The translations under genes were made by a program, and so were the position numbers. From contig JASCPH010000005.1 of assembly GCA_029959545.1 (NCBI GenBank), forward strand, positions 1 through 64,000: 64,000 nt of DNA, in the 5' to 3' direction. Of this stretch, positions 19,093-29,670 are shown piece by piece (the first letter of the stretch is position 1; the number at the start of each line of letters is the position of its first letter). Origin of the DNA: Microbacteriaceae bacterium PS02066 (GTDB taxonomy: Bacteria > Actinomycetota > Actinomycetes > Actinomycetales > Microbacteriaceae). The notes under the pieces are model-generated. The model saw only the letters and a program-made list of their open reading frames with translations, was not told the DNA's origin and ran no database searches.

Positions 19093-20058
19093 ATGCCGCG
19101 CTTCGACATGGATCCCGACGCCCTCCGCGAGTACCGGCCCGAGGTGCGCGAGCCCGCCGACTTCGACGCCTTCTGGGCCGAGACGATCGCCTCGTCCCGC
19201 GCGGCGGGTGAGCAGGTGCGCTACGAGCGCGTCGCGTCGCCGTTCACCCTGGTCGACGTCTACGACGTCACCTTCAGCGGCTATGCGGGCGAGCCCGTTC
19301 GCGCCTGGTTGACCGTGCCGGCGGGCGCCGAAGAGCCGCTGCCCACGGTCGTGGAGTACAACGGCTACGGCGGCGGTCGCGGGCTCGCGGGCGAGCGTCT
19401 CGGGTGGGCCAACGCGGGCTACGCGCACCTGTTGATGGACACCCGCGGCCAGGGCTCGATGTGGGGCACCGGCGGCGATACGCCCGACCCGCACGGCACG
19501 GGGCCGTCCGTCAGCGGTTTCACGACGCGCGGCATCGAGGATCCCGCGCAGTACTACTACCGCCGTGTGTTCACGGATGCGGTGCGCCTGGTGGATGCGG
19601 CGCGCACGCTCGACATCGTCGACGCCGACCGCGTCGCGGTGTGCGGGGGCAGTCAGGGCGGCGGGATCGCGCTGGCGGCGGGAGCGTTGTCCGAGGGGCT
19701 GGTCGCGGTCATGCCCGACGTGCCGTTCCTCTGCCACTTCGAGCGGGCGGTGGGGCTCACGGACGCGGACCCGTACCAGGAGATCGTGCGTTACCTCGCC
19801 GTGCACCGCCACACCGAGGAGCGGGTGTTCACGACGCTCTCCTACTTCGACGGCGTCAACATGGCGCGCCGATCACACGCCCCCGCGCTGTTCTCCACCG
19901 CGCTGCACGATCAGACCTGCCCACCCTCCACGGTCTTCGCCGCCCGCAATCACTACGCGGGCGCGGCCGACATCGAGGTCTACCCCCACAACCAGCACGA
20001 GGGCGGTCTGATGTACCAGTGGCTGGTGCAGGCGGAGTTCCTCGCCGCACGCGTGTGA
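19093..20058 (+). CDS. Acetylxylan esterase / cephalosporin-C deacetylase (CE7)
   Basis: A 321-residue alpha/beta hydrolase that removes acetyl groups from xylo-oligosaccharides and from cephalosporin C. The nucleophile elbow is CGGSQGGGIAL with Ser, the acid is in HDQTCPPST, and the base His is in YPHNQHEGG, all in CE7 order. RGQGSMWG is the family's conserved RGQG motif. The start is at the ATG giving MPRFDMD; an in-frame ATG six bases upstream is possible. No signal peptide is seen, so it acts in the cytoplasm on imported substrate. Confidence 0.85.
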   Translation: MPRFDMDPDALREYRPEVREPADFDAFWAETIASSRAAGEQVRYERVASPFTLVDVYDVTFSGYAGEPVRAWLTVPAGAEEPLPTVVEYNGYGGGRGLAGERLGWANAGYAHLLMDTRGQGSMWGTGGDTPDPHGTGPSVSGFTTRGIEDPAQYYYRRVFTDAVRLVDAARTLDIVDADRVAVCGGSQGGGIALAAGALSEGLVAVMPDVPFLCHFERAVGLTDADPYQEIVRYLAVHRHTEERVFTTLSYFDGVNMARRSHAPALFSTALHDQTCPPSTVFAARNHYAGAADIEVYPHNQHEGGLMYQWLVQAEFLAARV

Positions 20059-20093
20059 GTTCGGGATGCGGCGGGCCGCCGCATCCCGAACCG

Positions 20094-21905
20094 TCACACG
20101 AGTGAGTCGCGCCAGGCGGCATGCAGCCGCGCGAACGTGCCGGAGCCGCCGATGAGCGCCTGGGGCGCGTCGTCCTCGACGATGCGGCCGTGCTCCATGA
20201 CGAGCACGCGGTCCGCGATCGCGACCGTGGAGAGGCGGTGCGCGATGATGATGGCGGTGCGATCTGCGAGGAGCGTCCCGAGAGCCGACTGGATCTGGCG
20301 TTCGCTCGGGATGTCGAGCGAGGCCGTCGCCTCGTCCAGAATCAGCACCGCCGGGTTCGCGAGGAACGCGCGTGCGAACGAGATCAGCTGACGCTGTCCC
20401 GCCGACACACGCCCGCCGCGCTTGTTCACGTCGGTGTCGTAGCCGTCGGGGAGCGCCTCGATGAACGCGTGCGCGCCGACGGCCATGGCCGCATCCCGCA
20501 CCTCGTCGAGGGTCGCATCGGGCTTGCCGAGCGCGATGTTGTCGGCGACGGTGCCGCTGAACAGGTACGCCTCCTGCGTGACCATCACGATCGCGCGGCG
20601 CAGGTCCGCCGAGCCGAGCGTCCGCAGATCCACACCGTCGAGCGTCACGGAGCCGCTTGTCGGGTCGTAGAAGCGGGAGACCAGCTTCGCCAACGTCGAC
20701 TTGCCCGCCCCCGTCGTGCCGACCAGGGCGATCGTCTGCCCCGCGGGTACGTCGAGCGAGAAGTCGGGCAGCACCACACGCCCGTCGCCGTAGCCGAACG
20801 CCACATCGTCGAAGCGGATCGCGCCGCGCGGCCGCGCCAGCGCCACCGGATGCGCGGGCTCGGGAACCGTGGGCTCCTCCTCCAGCACGCCCGACACCTT
20901 CTCGAGCGCCGCCGCGGCCGACTGGTAGGAGTTCAGGAACATCGCCACCTCCTGCAGCGGCGAGAAGAAGTTGCGCACGTACAGCACGGCCGCCAGCAGC
21001 ACACCGATCTCCAGCGCTCCGCCGGCGACGCGGATGCCACCCAGGAGCAGGATCGCGCCGAGACTGAGCGTCGAGATCGCCATCAGCCCGGGCTCGAACG
21101 TGCCGAACAGCCGGATGGAGCGCATGTTGACGTCGCGGTACTGCTCGCTCAGCTCGCCGAACTCCACGTCGCCGCGCTTCTCCTTGCGGAACGCCTTGAC
21201 CGCGCGGATGCCGGTCATGGTCTCCACGAAGTGCACGATGACTTTCGCGCTGATCACGCGCGACTCGCGATAGACCATCTGCGAGCGGCGGTAGAACCAC
21301 CGCATGAGCAGTGCGAGCGGGATGCCCATGACGATGAGCACGACGCCGCTCTGCCAGTCCAGCAGCAGCAGCGCGATGAGCGTGAAGGCACCGAACAGCA
21401 CCCCCGAGACGAGCTCGTTGAGCCCGCCGTCGAGCAGTTCCCGGATCGTGTCGAGGTCGCTCGTCTGGCGCGAGATGATCCGCCCAGACGTGTACGACTC
21501 GTGAAACTCCAGGCTGAGCCGCTGCGTGTGGCGGAAGATGCGGGTGCGAAGGTCGAGCATGACCGCCTGCGTGAGCCGCGCAGCGACGACGGCGTACCAC
21601 CCGATGAGAGCTGCTCCGAGCAGCCCGGACGCGAGATAGACGGCCACCACGCCGATCGTGGGCAGCCAGTCCATCTCGTTCAACACCGCCGGCAGCGCGT
21701 TGTCGATGCCGAACGCGATCAGCGCCGGTCCCACGACCCGCAGCGCCGTCGAGACCACGAGCACGACGGCCGCGAGCACGAGCTTCGCGCGCAGCGGGCG
21801 GATGAGGGAGCCGAGCAGGCGCATCGAGCGACGCCGGATCTCGCGGCTCTCCGCGCGCGTGTAGTCGGAGCGATCCTCGCCGCTGGTTCCCGTGACGGTA
21901 CTCAT
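20094..21905 (-). CDS. ABC exporter half-transporter B (canonical nucleotide site)
   Basis: A 603-residue protein with an N-terminal six-helix exporter domain and a C-terminal ATPase. Walker A is GTTGAGKST, the Q-loop MVTQEAYLF, the signature VSAGQRQ (one change from LSGGQ), Walker [11 protein letters not shown] with catalytic Glu, and the switch IIAHRLST. It pairs with the upstream protein (21902-23710), whose own site is degenerate, as in asymmetric heterodimeric exporters of the BmrCD/TM287-288 kind. The genes overlap by ATGA. The substrate is unknown; drug or peptide export is likely. Confidence 0.85.
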   Translation of the reverse strand: MSTVTGTSGEDRSDYTRAESREIRRRSMRLLGSLIRPLRAKLVLAAVVLVVSTALRVVGPALIAFGIDNALPAVLNEMDWLPTIGVVAVYLASGLLGAALIGWYAVVAARLTQAVMLDLRTRIFRHTQRLSLEFHESYTSGRIISRQTSDLDTIRELLDGGLNELVSGVLFGAFTLIALLLLDWQSGVVLIVMGIPLALLMRWFYRRSQMVYRESRVISAKVIVHFVETMTGIRAVKAFRKEKRGDVEFGELSEQYRDVNMRSIRLFGTFEPGLMAISTLSLGAILLLGGIRVAGGALEIGVLLAAVLYVRNFFSPLQEVAMFLNSYQSAAAALEKVSGVLEEEPTVPEPAHPVALARPRGAIRFDDVAFGYGDGRVVLPDFSLDVPAGQTIALVGTTGAGKSTLAKLVSRFYDPTSGSVTLDGVDLRTLGSADLRRAIVMVTQEAYLFSGTVADNIALGKPDATLDEVRDAAMAVGAHAFIEALPDGYDTDVNKRGGRVSAGQRQLISFARAFLANPAVLILDEATASLDIPSERQIQSALGTLLADRTAIIIAHRLSTVAIADRVLVMEHGRIVEDDAPQALIGGSGTFARLHAAWRDSLV

Positions 21906-23710
21906 CGCACCTCCTCCTTCTCCTGCTCGTCCAGACTCGAGATCACGTGCCGGTAATGCGCCGAGGAGCGCATCAGCTCGCTGTGCGTGCCGACGGCGGT
22001 GACGCGACCCTCCTCCAGAAGCGCGACGCGATCCGCGAGGGCCACGGTCGAGGGCCGGTGGGCGACGATGAGGGCGGTCGTGTCCGCGAGCACCCGGCGC
22101 AGCCCCTCTTCCACGCGCGCTTCGGTGTCGACGTCGAGCGCCGACAGCGGGTCGTCGAGCACGAGCACAGATGGCCGCGCCGCGACCGCCCGCGCGAGCG
22201 CGAGACGCTGCCGCTGCCCTCCCGACAGGCTCAACCCCTCCTCGCCGATGACGGTGTCGACGCCGGCGGGCAGTCGTTCGACGAACTCCGCCTGGGCGAC
22301 GTCGAGGGCTTCACGCAACACGCGCTCGCCCTCCGGCGAGGCCGCATCCAGGTCGTCCCGACCGACCAGAACGTTCTCCCGCACGGACGAGGAGAAGAGT
22401 GTCGCCTCCTCGAACGCCATCGAGATGTGGGTGCGCAGTTCGTTCAGGGTGAGGTCCCTCACATCGACGCCGTCGAGCGTCACGCGTCCGCCGGTCACGT
22501 CGTACAGACGCGTCGGCAGGGTGGTGAGCGTGGTCTTGCCCGAGCCGGTGAGCCCGACGAGCGCCATCGTCTCCCCCGGCTCCAGGGCGAGCTCGATGCC
22601 GTCGAGCAGGTCGCGCTGCGCATCCGGCGCATCCTGGTATCGGAAGTGCACGTTCTCGAAGACGAGCCGCCCCCGCGGGCTCTCGAGCGAGACCGGCTTC
22701 TCCGGGTCGTCGATCGTGACCTGCTCGTCGAACACCTCGAACACGCGGTCGGTGGCGGTGCGCGCATCCAGGAGGAAGGAGAAGAGGAAGCCGATCGACT
22801 CCATGGGCCAGCGCAGCACCGTCGCCATCGCGAAGAACGCGAAGAGCTGAGCCACAGAGAGCTGGCCGAGCTGAGCGAGCACGATCCCGGCCGCCAGACA
22901 CAGCGCGAAGGCGATCTCGGGCAGCAGCACGAGCCAGAACCAGATCAGCCCGATGGCCGTGGCCTTTCGCAGCTCCGTCTGGCGCAGCGTCTCGGCCTGA
23001 CGCGCGAACTTCGCCAGCGCGTGGGATCCCCGACCGAACGCCTTCAGCACGCGGATGCCGTGCACGCTCTCCTCGACGGCGGTGGCGAGATCGCCGGCCT
23101 GGTCCTGGCTCTGGCGAGCGAGCACCCCGTACTGCTTCTCGAAGCGATATCCGGCGTACCAGAGAGGAGCGGAGCACAGCAGGAAGATCGTGCCGAGTGC
23201 CCAGTGCCACTGGAACAGCAGCACCGAGCCGAGCGCGATCGTCAGCACGTTGACGACGAGCAGGATCACGCCAAAGGCGAGCCAGCGGCGGATGAGGCTG
23301 ATGTCCTGCATCATGCGACTGAGCAGCTGACCCGACTGCCACCGGTCGTGGAAGGCGACCGGGAGCCGTTGCAGCCGCGCGGCGAAGCCGGTGCGCAGGG
23401 CGTACTCGACCTTGGTCGACGGCGCGAGCACGAACCACCGCCGACCCCAGACGAGGGCGGCTTCGGCGAGCCCGAGCCCGATGACGGCGAGCGTGCCCCA
23501 CAGGATCTGCGTCGGGTCCGCGGAGGCGATCGGACCTGCGACCACGGCCTCGAGCACGAGCGGGATCATCAGGGCGACGACGCTGGCAGCGAGCGCGCTG
23601 ACGGCGCCGAGGACCAGCGGACGCAGCACGGGGCGCACGAACGGCAGAAGCCTCGCGAGGGCGCGAAACGTGGACGGTTCGGTGGACGAACGAGAGGGTG
23701 TGGAACTCAT
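21902..23710 (-). CDS. ABC exporter half-transporter A (degenerate nucleotide site)
   Basis: A 602-residue exporter subunit with six transmembrane helices and an ATPase domain. Walker A (GLTGSGKTT) and the signature [10 protein letters not shown] are canonical. The Walker B glutamate is replaced by Asp ([11 protein letters not shown]), and the Q-loop glutamine is replaced ([10 protein letters not shown]). These changes mark the non-hydrolysing partner of a heterodimer with the next gene. Transcription starts upstream of a short leader ORF (23819-23884), so expression is probably controlled by translation of that peptide. Confidence 0.85.
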   Translation of the reverse strand: MSSTPSRSSTEPSTFRALARLLPFVRPVLRPLVLGAVSALAASVVALMIPLVLEAVVAGPIASADPTQILWGTLAVIGLGLAEAALVWGRRWFVLAPSTKVEYALRTGFAARLQRLPVAFHDRWQSGQLLSRMMQDISLIRRWLAFGVILLVVNVLTIALGSVLLFQWHWALGTIFLLCSAPLWYAGYRFEKQYGVLARQSQDQAGDLATAVEESVHGIRVLKAFGRGSHALAKFARQAETLRQTELRKATAIGLIWFWLVLLPEIAFALCLAAGIVLAQLGQLSVAQLFAFFAMATVLRWPMESIGFLFSFLLDARTATDRVFEVFDEQVTIDDPEKPVSLESPRGRLVFENVHFRYQDAPDAQRDLLDGIELALEPGETMALVGLTGSGKTTLTTLPTRLYDVTGGRVTLDGVDVRDLTLNELRTHISMAFEEATLFSSSVRENVLVGRDDLDAASPEGERVLREALDVAQAEFVERLPAGVDTVIGEEGLSLSGGQRQRLALARAVAARPSVLVLDDPLSALDVDTEARVEEGLRRVLADTTALIVAHRPSTVALADRVALLEEGRVTAVGTHSELMRSSAHYRHVISSLDEQEKEEVR

Positions 23711-23818
23711 GATCCTCGAGGAGAGCGTGCGACGGCGAGGCCGCAGAAGGGTGAGCTCGCACGCAGAGGTGCGATGGCTGGGAGAGGCAGGGGGCCGCTC
23801 GGAGGCGGCAGGCGGCAG

Positions 23819-23884
23819 CTACGCGAAGCGCGCGGGCACCGCGAGGACGGCGGGGTGTTCCGCAATGGCGAATGCCTGAGTCAT
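23819..23884 (-). CDS. 21-codon leader ORF upstream of the ABC exporter
   Basis: It reads MTQAFAIAEHPAVLAVPARF then Ala and stop, with an excellent GAGGAGGA ribosome site six bases before its ATG. A 108-base leader separates its stop from the exporter ATG at 23710. In that stretch GCGTGCG can pair with CGCACGC just 5' of the exporter's ribosome site. It is too short to be a normal enzyme. The arrangement fits a regulatory peptide that senses ribosome stalling, as for many drug-inducible exporters. Confidence 0.6.
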   Translation of the reverse strand: MTQAFAIAEHPAVLAVPARFA

Positions 23885-24000
23885 ATCGTCCTCCTCGAGC
23901 GCACGGATGCCGCGGCGAGCGCTCGCGACAGCCCTCCAGCCTATGCTGTGTGTTCGCTGAGTTCAACGACCAATTCCACGCGGGCATTCCCGCGCGCGGA

Positions 24001-24492
24001 TCAGGCGGCTTCGCGGGCGAGCAGGCTGCGCTTGACCTCGATGCCCCACGCGAAGCCGCCCATCGCGCCGCCCGTGCGCAGCACGCGATGGCACGGCACG
24101 AACAGTGCCGGTGCGTTACGCGCGCAGACGGATGCGGCCGCGCGCACCGCCCGAGGGCTTCCCAGCGCCGCGGCGAACTCCGCATACGTGAGGGGCTGCC
24201 CCGGCTCGATGCGCCGCAGCATCCGCCAGCCGGCGAGCTGTCCCGCCGTGCCCGTCTGGTGCACCTCGACCGCGTCGATGGCCCGCACGTCTCCGCTGTA
24301 GTAGGCGGCGACCGCATCCAGGGCATCGACGGCACCCTCGACGATCTCGGTGGGCCGGTCCGCCGCGCGCAGGCGCGCGACGATCACCTCGTGGTCGTCG
24401 CTCCAGCCGGAGGCGAGCACACGCTGCCGATCGTCGACGAGCGCCGTGAAGGCTCCGTCGGGGGTGGTGATGGTGGCGATGTGCGCGGTCAT
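24001..24492 (-). CDS. ogt: Methylated-DNA-protein-cysteine methyltransferase
   Basis: A 163-residue O6-alkylguanine transferase that accepts the alkyl group on the Cys of its FVPCHRV motif. The helix-turn-helix ([21 protein letters not shown]) and the final segment [14 protein letters not shown] are typical. It is translationally coupled (ATGA) to the Ada/AlkA gene upstream, so the two direct-reversal and base-excision activities against alkylation are made together. Confidence 0.9.
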   Translation of the reverse strand: MTAHIATITTPDGAFTALVDDRQRVLASGWSDDHEVIVARLRAADRPTEIVEGAVDALDAVAAYYSGDVRAIDAVEVHQTGTAGQLAGWRMLRRIEPGQPLTYAEFAAALGSPRAVRAAASVCARNAPALFVPCHRVLRTGGAMGGFAWGIEVKRSLLAREAA

Positions 24493-25994
24493 GCGATGCG
24501 GCTCTCGTTCGGGAGGCGGGTGGACTGGGGGATCTGCGCGGGCACGGCCGCGACGGCGGCCCAGAGGTGCGCGGTGAGGTAGCTGCGCCAGGGTGCGGCG
24601 CGGACAGACCAGGCGGTCAGGGCGCGGGGCTCCGCGGGGAGCCCGAGCCGGGCGGCGCCCGTGCGCACGGCGACGTCGCCGGGCAGGAACACGTCGGGAT
24701 CGCCCGTGACCCGCATCCGCACGTAGTCGGCGGTCCACGGGCCGATCCCGGGCATCGCGAGCAGGGCCGCACGCTGCTCGTGGGCATCGCCGCCGGCGTC
24801 GAGGATGAGTGAACCGTCGGCGAGCGCCGCGGCGGCGCCGACAATGGCGCGGATGCGGGCGGCGGGCCCGCGCAGCGCCTCCGCGCCGCGCTCGGCGATC
24901 GCCGCCATCGTCGGGAAGAGCAGGTCGGTGCCTTCGTGAGCGGGCACCCGCTCCCCCAGGTGCTGCGCGAGAGCGGCGAGGGCCGTGCGCGCGGCGGCAA
25001 CGGTGATCTGCTGGCCGACCATCGCGCGGATGAGCATCTCGTGCGGGTCGGCGGCGCCGGGGACGCGGATGCCGGGAAGAGCTCTCACCCGGGCGGCGAG
25101 CTCGGGGTGGACTGCGAGCGCCTGATCGACGGCGAGGGGGTCCGCATCCAGATCGAACAGTCGACGCACGCGCGTGACCAGCTGCGGCAGGTCGGCGAGC
25201 TGCGAGAGGCGGGCGCGGAGGCGCAGTGCGTCGCCGTCGCGGCGCAGCTCGAACCATGCGGAGCCGCCGGCCAGGCGCAGGGTGCGCGCGAAGGTGGTCG
25301 CCGTGAAGGACTCCACTCCCGGGAGCGCGCGGGCCGCCATCCACGCGAAGATGCCGCCGTCGTCGATGGGGCGCCGGTGCGCGAGGAGGAGGTCGATCTC
25401 GCCGGGAGCCGCACGGTTCTCGTTTCTCCGGCGCGCGCGCAGTGCGAGCGGCGTCATCCCGAACACCTCGCGGACGGTGTCGTTGAATTGCCGCACGCTC
25501 GCGAAACCGGCGGAGAAAGCGACGTCTGCAACGGGGAGCTCCGTGCCGACGAGGAGCATTCGCGCCGTGTGGGCACGGTGGGCGCGGGCGAGTGCGAGGG
25601 GCGACGCGCCGAGCTCGGCGGTGAGGATGCGGCCGAGCTGCCGGGTCGAGTAGCCGAGCCGGTGGGCGAGCCCCGGCACACCCTCGCGCTCGATGACGCC
25701 GTCGGCGATGAGTCGCATGGCGCGCCCGGCGACGTCGCCGCGAAGGTCCCATTCGGGCGACCCCGGCGCGGCCTCGGGCAGGCAGCGCTTGCAGGCGCGG
25801 TAGCCCGCCTCGTGGGCGGCGGCGCTCGTGGGGTAGAACGTGACGTTCTCCGGCCGCGGCGTGCGGGCGGGGCAGCTCGGACGACAGTAGATGCCGGTCG
25901 TGTGCACCGCGGTGACGAACTGACCGTCGAAGCGCGCGTCCCTGGCGTCGATCGCGCGGTAGCGCTCGTCGAAGGTCATCGCGGAGGTGGGCAC
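24489..25994 (-). CDS. alkA: Ada N-domain / AraC / AlkA glycosylase fusion
   Basis: A 501-residue fusion. Residues 1-85 are the Ada zinc domain ([13 protein letters not shown] and ACKRCLP Cys ligands; the first Cys accepts methyl from phosphotriesters). Then comes an AraC-type helix-turn-helix ([19 protein letters not shown] and [24 protein letters not shown]). The C-terminal half is an AlkA 3-methyladenine DNA glycosylase with the HhH-GPD motif [18 protein letters not shown]. It should sense methylation and excise alkylated bases. The GTG at 25994 lies six bases after CAGGCT; an ATG at 25979 is the alternative start. Confidence 0.9.
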   Translation of the reverse strand: MPTSAMTFDERYRAIDARDARFDGQFVTAVHTTGIYCRPSCPARTPRPENVTFYPTSAAAHEAGYRACKRCLPEAAPGSPEWDLRGDVAGRAMRLIADGVIEREGVPGLAHRLGYSTRQLGRILTAELGASPLALARAHRAHTARMLLVGTELPVADVAFSAGFASVRQFNDTVREVFGMTPLALRARRRNENRAAPGEIDLLLAHRRPIDDGGIFAWMAARALPGVESFTATTFARTLRLAGGSAWFELRRDGDALRLRARLSQLADLPQLVTRVRRLFDLDADPLAVDQALAVHPELAARVRALPGIRVPGAADPHEMLIRAMVGQQITVAAARTALAALAQHLGERVPAHEGTDLLFPTMAAIAERGAEALRGPAARIRAIVGAAAALADGSLILDAGGDAHEQRAALLAMPGIGPWTADYVRMRVTGDPDVFLPGDVAVRTGAARLGLPAEPRALTAWSVRAAPWRSYLTAHLWAAVAAVPAQIPQSTRLPNESRIA

Positions 25995-26162
25995 GTCCCC
26001 AGCCTGTCACGCCTCCGCGACACCGGCTCGCGGTTTTCGGACACGGCAGCGCGGTGCCCCGCCGCGCCCGTTGCGTCGCGTTACCCCCTCCCCCGCTCCA
26101 ACGCCCCTTGCTGCCCGCTGCGCACTGCCCGCCGCCCGAGTGCCCGAGTTGCGGCGCGGTTG

Positions 26163-26216
26163 CGCAGATGCGACAGGTTTCCGCATCCGCGACAGATGCT
26201 CACTGTCGCATCTGCG
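26163..26216. repeat. Intergenic palindrome (GCAGATG type)
   Basis: Perfect 14-bp arms CGCAGATGCGACAG (26163-26176) and CTGTCGCATCTGCG (26203-26216). It lies in the roughly 520-bp gene-free stretch 25995-26516, which holds only this and the next palindrome plus the promoter of the gene at 26517. Confidence 0.75.
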
Positions 26217-26373
26217 TTAATGTGTAGCGGTTCCGGCAGGCCTGAACGGCGCACGTGGCAGATCGGGGCTCCCCGCGAGCCGCACAGGCACGGCCCGTCC
26301 GCGCAGCTGCGGATGCGGCGGGCCGCCGGACGCGGCGAGGGATCCAACTGCAGCGTCACGTGGTGCCACACTC

Positions 26374-26432
26374 TTGCGCAGATGCGCCAGTAATTTCCTG
26401 GCGCGCCTGCGCAAAAGTGGCGCATCTGCGCA
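26374..26432. repeat. Three-armed intergenic palindrome (GCAGATG type)
   Basis: The left arm TTGCGCAGATGCGCCAG (26374-26390) can pair with 26398-26414 (two mismatches) or perfectly over 15 bases with 26418-26432. Two alternative hairpins are therefore possible. It lies about 85 bases upstream of the flavoprotein gene at 26517. Confidence 0.65.
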
Positions 26433-26516
26433 TATGCGACGCAACTCGGGCACCCCACCCGGGCCGGGAACGCAAGCGGCGACCCCGGGGAGGATGTGAC
26501 GGAGTAGCGTCGCAGC

Positions 26517-27941
26517 ATGAGCGAGCAGACCTACGACCTCATCGTCATCGGCGCCGGCCCCGTGGGCGAGAACGTCGCCGACCGCGCCGTGCAGGGCGGG
26601 CTCTCCGCCGTCATCGTCGAGAGCGAACTCGTGGGGGGCGAATGTTCGTACTGGGCGTGCATGCCCTCGAAGGGACTGCTGCGCGCGGGGGCGGTGCTGC
26701 GCGAGGCCCGCGACGTCGACGGCGCGAAGCAGGCCGTGTCGGGCGCCCTCGACGTCGCCGGAGTCCTCCGCCGTCGCGACACGCTCACTCACGACTGGGA
26801 CGACTCCTCGCAGGTCGAGTGGCTCTCGAGCGCCGGCATCGATCTCGTGCGCGGCCACGGCCGCCTCGTCGGTGTCAAGCAGGTCGAGGTGACGGATGCG
26901 GACGGCAACACCACACGTCTGACCGCCCGTCACGCCGTCGCGGTCTGCACCGGCACCGCAGCCCTCCTCCCCGACACCCCGGGCCTTGCCGACATCGCGC
27001 CCTGGACGAGCCGCGAGGCGACCAGCGCCCAGGAGATCCCCGCATCCCTCGCCATCATCGGCGGCGGCGTGGTCGCCGCGGAGATGGCCACGGCCTACGC
27101 GGACCTCGGCGCCGAGGTCACCCTCGTCGTTCGAGGTGCACTGCTGGCCGCGAACGAACCCTTCGCGGGCGAGCTCGTCGGTCGTGCCCTCGAGGAGCGG
27201 GGCGTACGCATCCTCCGCCACACGAACGTCGTGTCGGCACAGCGCGTCGGCGACGAGAAGGAGCTCGAGCTGTCCGACGGGACCCGCATCCGCGCTGCCG
27301 AGGTGCTGGTCGCGACCGGGCGGGTGCCCCGCACCGAGGACCTCGGGCTGGATGCGGTGGGGCTGGTGCCGGGCGGGTGGCTCGCCGTCGACGACACCAT
27401 GCTCGTGACGGGGACCGACTGGCTGTACGGGGTCGGCGACGTCAATCACCGGGCCCTGCTCACGCACCAGGGCAAGTACCAGGCGCGCGCCGCGGGCGAC
27501 GTCATCGCCGCGCGCGCGACCGGCAACGCCGTCGACGACGCCCCCTGGGGGACGCATGTCGCGACGGCCGACCACGAGGCCGTTCCGCAGGTCACCTTCA
27601 CCGATCCCGAGGTGGCGTCGATCGGATTCACGGAGGCCTCTGCGAAAGCCGCGGGGCGCCGCATCCGGGTGCTCGACTACGACCTCTCATGGATTGCCGG
27701 CGCCGCCACCCGCGCCGATGACTACCGGGGTCAGGCGCGCGCGATCGTCGACGAGGATGCGGGCACGATCATCGGCGCGACGTTCGTCGGCGAGGATGTG
27801 GCCGAGCTGCTCCACTCGGCGACGATCGCCGTCGTGGGCCAAGTGCCGATCACCCGCCTCTGGCACGCTGTGCCGTCGTACCCGACGCTCAGCGAGGTGT
27901 GGCTGCGACTGCTCGAGGCGTACGGCCGTCCGAGCGCCTGA
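26517..27941 (+). CDS. Class I pyridine-nucleotide-disulfide oxidoreductase
   Basis: A 474-residue flavoprotein with the FAD motif VIGAGPVGENVA, redox-active disulfide CSYWAC (residues about 43-48), NAD(P) motif IIGGGVVAAEMA, second FAD motif YGVGDVN and a C-terminal dimerisation domain. It is related to dihydrolipoamide dehydrogenase and mercuric reductase, but lacks mercury-binding N- or C-terminal Cys pairs. The C-terminal His-Glu pair is replaced by AVPSYPTLSEV, so the disulfide substrate is unknown. A TAGCGT -10 lies exactly six bases before the ATG. A strong terminator follows. Confidence 0.8.
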   Translation: MSEQTYDLIVIGAGPVGENVADRAVQGGLSAVIVESELVGGECSYWACMPSKGLLRAGAVLREARDVDGAKQAVSGALDVAGVLRRRDTLTHDWDDSSQVEWLSSAGIDLVRGHGRLVGVKQVEVTDADGNTTRLTARHAVAVCTGTAALLPDTPGLADIAPWTSREATSAQEIPASLAIIGGGVVAAEMATAYADLGAEVTLVVRGALLAANEPFAGELVGRALEERGVRILRHTNVVSAQRVGDEKELELSDGTRIRAAEVLVATGRVPRTEDLGLDAVGLVPGGWLAVDDTMLVTGTDWLYGVGDVNHRALLTHQGKYQARAAGDVIAARATGNAVDDAPWGTHVATADHEAVPQVTFTDPEVASIGFTEASAKAAGRRIRVLDYDLSWIAGAATRADDYRGQARAIVDEDAGTIIGATFVGEDVAELLHSATIAVVGQVPITRLWHAVPSYPTLSEVWLRLLEAYGRPSA

Positions 27942-27960
27942 GCTTCCTCCCGCAGGAGAA

Positions 27961-28007
27961 CACCGCCCCGCAGGACGATCCGATCGGAATCGTCCTGCGG
28001 GGCGGTG
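27961..28007. terminator. Bidirectional intrinsic terminator
   Basis: A perfect 19-bp stem (27961-27979 with 27989-28007) and 9-base loop, starting CACCGCCCCGCAGGAC. It lies between the convergent flavoprotein gene and purH. Confidence 0.9.
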
Positions 28008-28030
28008 ATGTCCTGCGACAGCGGCGGGAC

Positions 28031-29638
28031 TCAGTGGCAGAAGTGGCGCTCGCCCGTGAAGAACATGGTCACGCCGCGCTCGCGCGCAAGCGCGATCGTC
28101 TCGTCATCGCGCACGGATCCGCCCGGCTGCACGATGGCGGACACTCCCGCATCCAGCAGAACCTGCGGTCCGTCCGAGAACGGGAAGAAGGCGTCGGATG
28201 CGGCGACGGAGCCGACCGCGCGGTCTCCCGCGCGCTCGACGGCGAGGCGGCACGAGTCGACGCGGTTGACCTGCCCCATGCCGATGCCGACGGTGGCGGA
28301 GTTCTTCGCCAGCACGATGGCGTTGGACTTGACCGCGCGACAGGCCTTCCACGCGAAGATGAGGTTCGTCATCTCCTCGCCGGCGGGGCGCTCGCCCGCG
28401 ACGAGCTCCCAGTCGGTCGCGACCGACTCGATGTCGTCGGGGAAGCGGTCGGCGTCCTGCAGCAGCAGACCTCCCGAGACGAGCCGCACGTCCATGCGCT
28501 CCTGCTGCCAGTCGGCCGGCAGCTGCAGCACACGCAGGTTCTTCTTCAGACGGAACAGCTCCAGCGCCTCCGGCTCGAAGGCCGGGGCGACGATCACCTC
28601 GGTGAAGATGTCGCGCAGGTTCTCCGCCATCTTCAGCGTGACGGTGCGGTTGGCGGCGATCACCCCGCCGAAGGCCGAGACGGGGTCGCACTCGTGAGCG
28701 CGCAGGTGTGCGCTGGCGATCTCGTCGAGCGCGTTGGGCGCCGACACGGCGATGCCGCACGGGTTCGCGTGCTTGATGATCGCCACCGCGGGCTTGACCA
28801 TGTCGAAGGCGGCGCGCAGTGCCGCATCCGCATCGACGTAGTTGTTGTACGACATCTCCTTGCCCTGCAGCTGCAGCGCCTGCGCGATGCCGTGCCCGCC
28901 GGTGCGGGTGTAGATGGCCGCGCGCTGATGGGAGTTCTCGCCGTAGCGCAGCGTCGCGAGCCGCTCGGCCTTGATCGTCAGGTGCGCGGGCAGCTGCTCG
29001 CCCTCCGCGAGGGTCTCATCGGCGAACCAGGTCGCTACCGCGCGGTCGTAGTTCGCGGTGTGGGCGAAGGCGCGCGCCGCGAGCTCCTTGCGCTGCGCGA
29101 GCGAGGTGCCGCCGGCGGCGATCGCCTCGATGATCGCCGGGTACGACTCGGGCGAGACGACGATCGCGACGTTGGCGTAGTTCTTCGCCGACGCACGCAC
29201 CATCGCGGGGCCGCCGATGTCGATCTGCTCGACCACGGCGTCACCGGATGCACCGGATGCCACCGTCTCGACGAACGGGTACAGGTTGACGACAACGAGC
29301 TCGAAAGGCGAGATGCCGAGATCGGTCAGCTGCTCCTCGTGGTGCGCGAGGCGAAGGTCCGCGAGAAGGCCCGCGTGCACGCCCGGGTGGAGGGTCTTCA
29401 CGCGCCCGTCGAGCGATTCGGGGAACCCGGTCACGCTCGACACGTCGACGACGTCGTACCCGGCGTCGCGGATGGTCTGCGCGGTCGAGCCCGTCGAGAC
29501 GATCTCGACGCCGGCGGCGACGAGCGCTTCGGCCAGACGCAGCAGGTCGGTCTTGTCGCTGACCGAGACGAGCGCGCGGCGGACGGGAACGACATCGCGG
29601 TCGCGGTAGAGGGACGGATCGTGGCTGGGCCCGGCCAT
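28031..29638 (-). CDS. purH: AICAR transformylase / IMP cyclohydrolase
   Basis: A 535-residue bifunctional enzyme for the last two steps of IMP synthesis. The N-terminal cyclohydrolase (methylglyoxal-synthase fold) includes [17 protein letters not shown] and GRVKTLHP. The C-terminal transformylase contains the catalytic KHANPCG and [11 protein letters not shown]. It consumes 10-formyl-THF. Its substrate AICAR (ZMP) is the signal read by the ZTP riboswitch controlling glyA-folD. The start at 29638 is supported by GAGGAG. purN lies immediately upstream on the same strand. Confidence 0.97.
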   Translation of the reverse strand: MAGPSHDPSLYRDRDVVPVRRALVSVSDKTDLLRLAEALVAAGVEIVSTGSTAQTIRDAGYDVVDVSSVTGFPESLDGRVKTLHPGVHAGLLADLRLAHHEEQLTDLGISPFELVVVNLYPFVETVASGASGDAVVEQIDIGGPAMVRASAKNYANVAIVVSPESYPAIIEAIAAGGTSLAQRKELAARAFAHTANYDRAVATWFADETLAEGEQLPAHLTIKAERLATLRYGENSHQRAAIYTRTGGHGIAQALQLQGKEMSYNNYVDADAALRAAFDMVKPAVAIIKHANPCGIAVSAPNALDEIASAHLRAHECDPVSAFGGVIAANRTVTLKMAENLRDIFTEVIVAPAFEPEALELFRLKKNLRVLQLPADWQQERMDVRLVSGGLLLQDADRFPDDIESVATDWELVAGERPAGEEMTNLIFAWKACRAVKSNAIVLAKNSATVGIGMGQVNRVDSCRLAVERAGDRAVGSVAASDAFFPFSDGPQVLLDAGVSAIVQPGGSVRDDETIALARERGVTMFFTGERHFCH

Positions 29639-29670
29639 GGGACTCCTCGGGGTGGGGCGGTTGCGGTGGG

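Noticed and set aside
20121-21956. Long open frames opposite the ABC exporter, pcrA, icd, sucCD and other genes
   Set aside because: In DNA this GC-rich, antisense frames stay open by codon bias. They show runs of Arg, Gly, His and Asp with no family motifs, while the opposite strand has full domain structure.
26517-27941. Mercuric reductase (merA)
   Set aside because: It has the CSYWAC disulfide, but no N-terminal HMA domain, no C-terminal Cys pair and no mer genes nearby.
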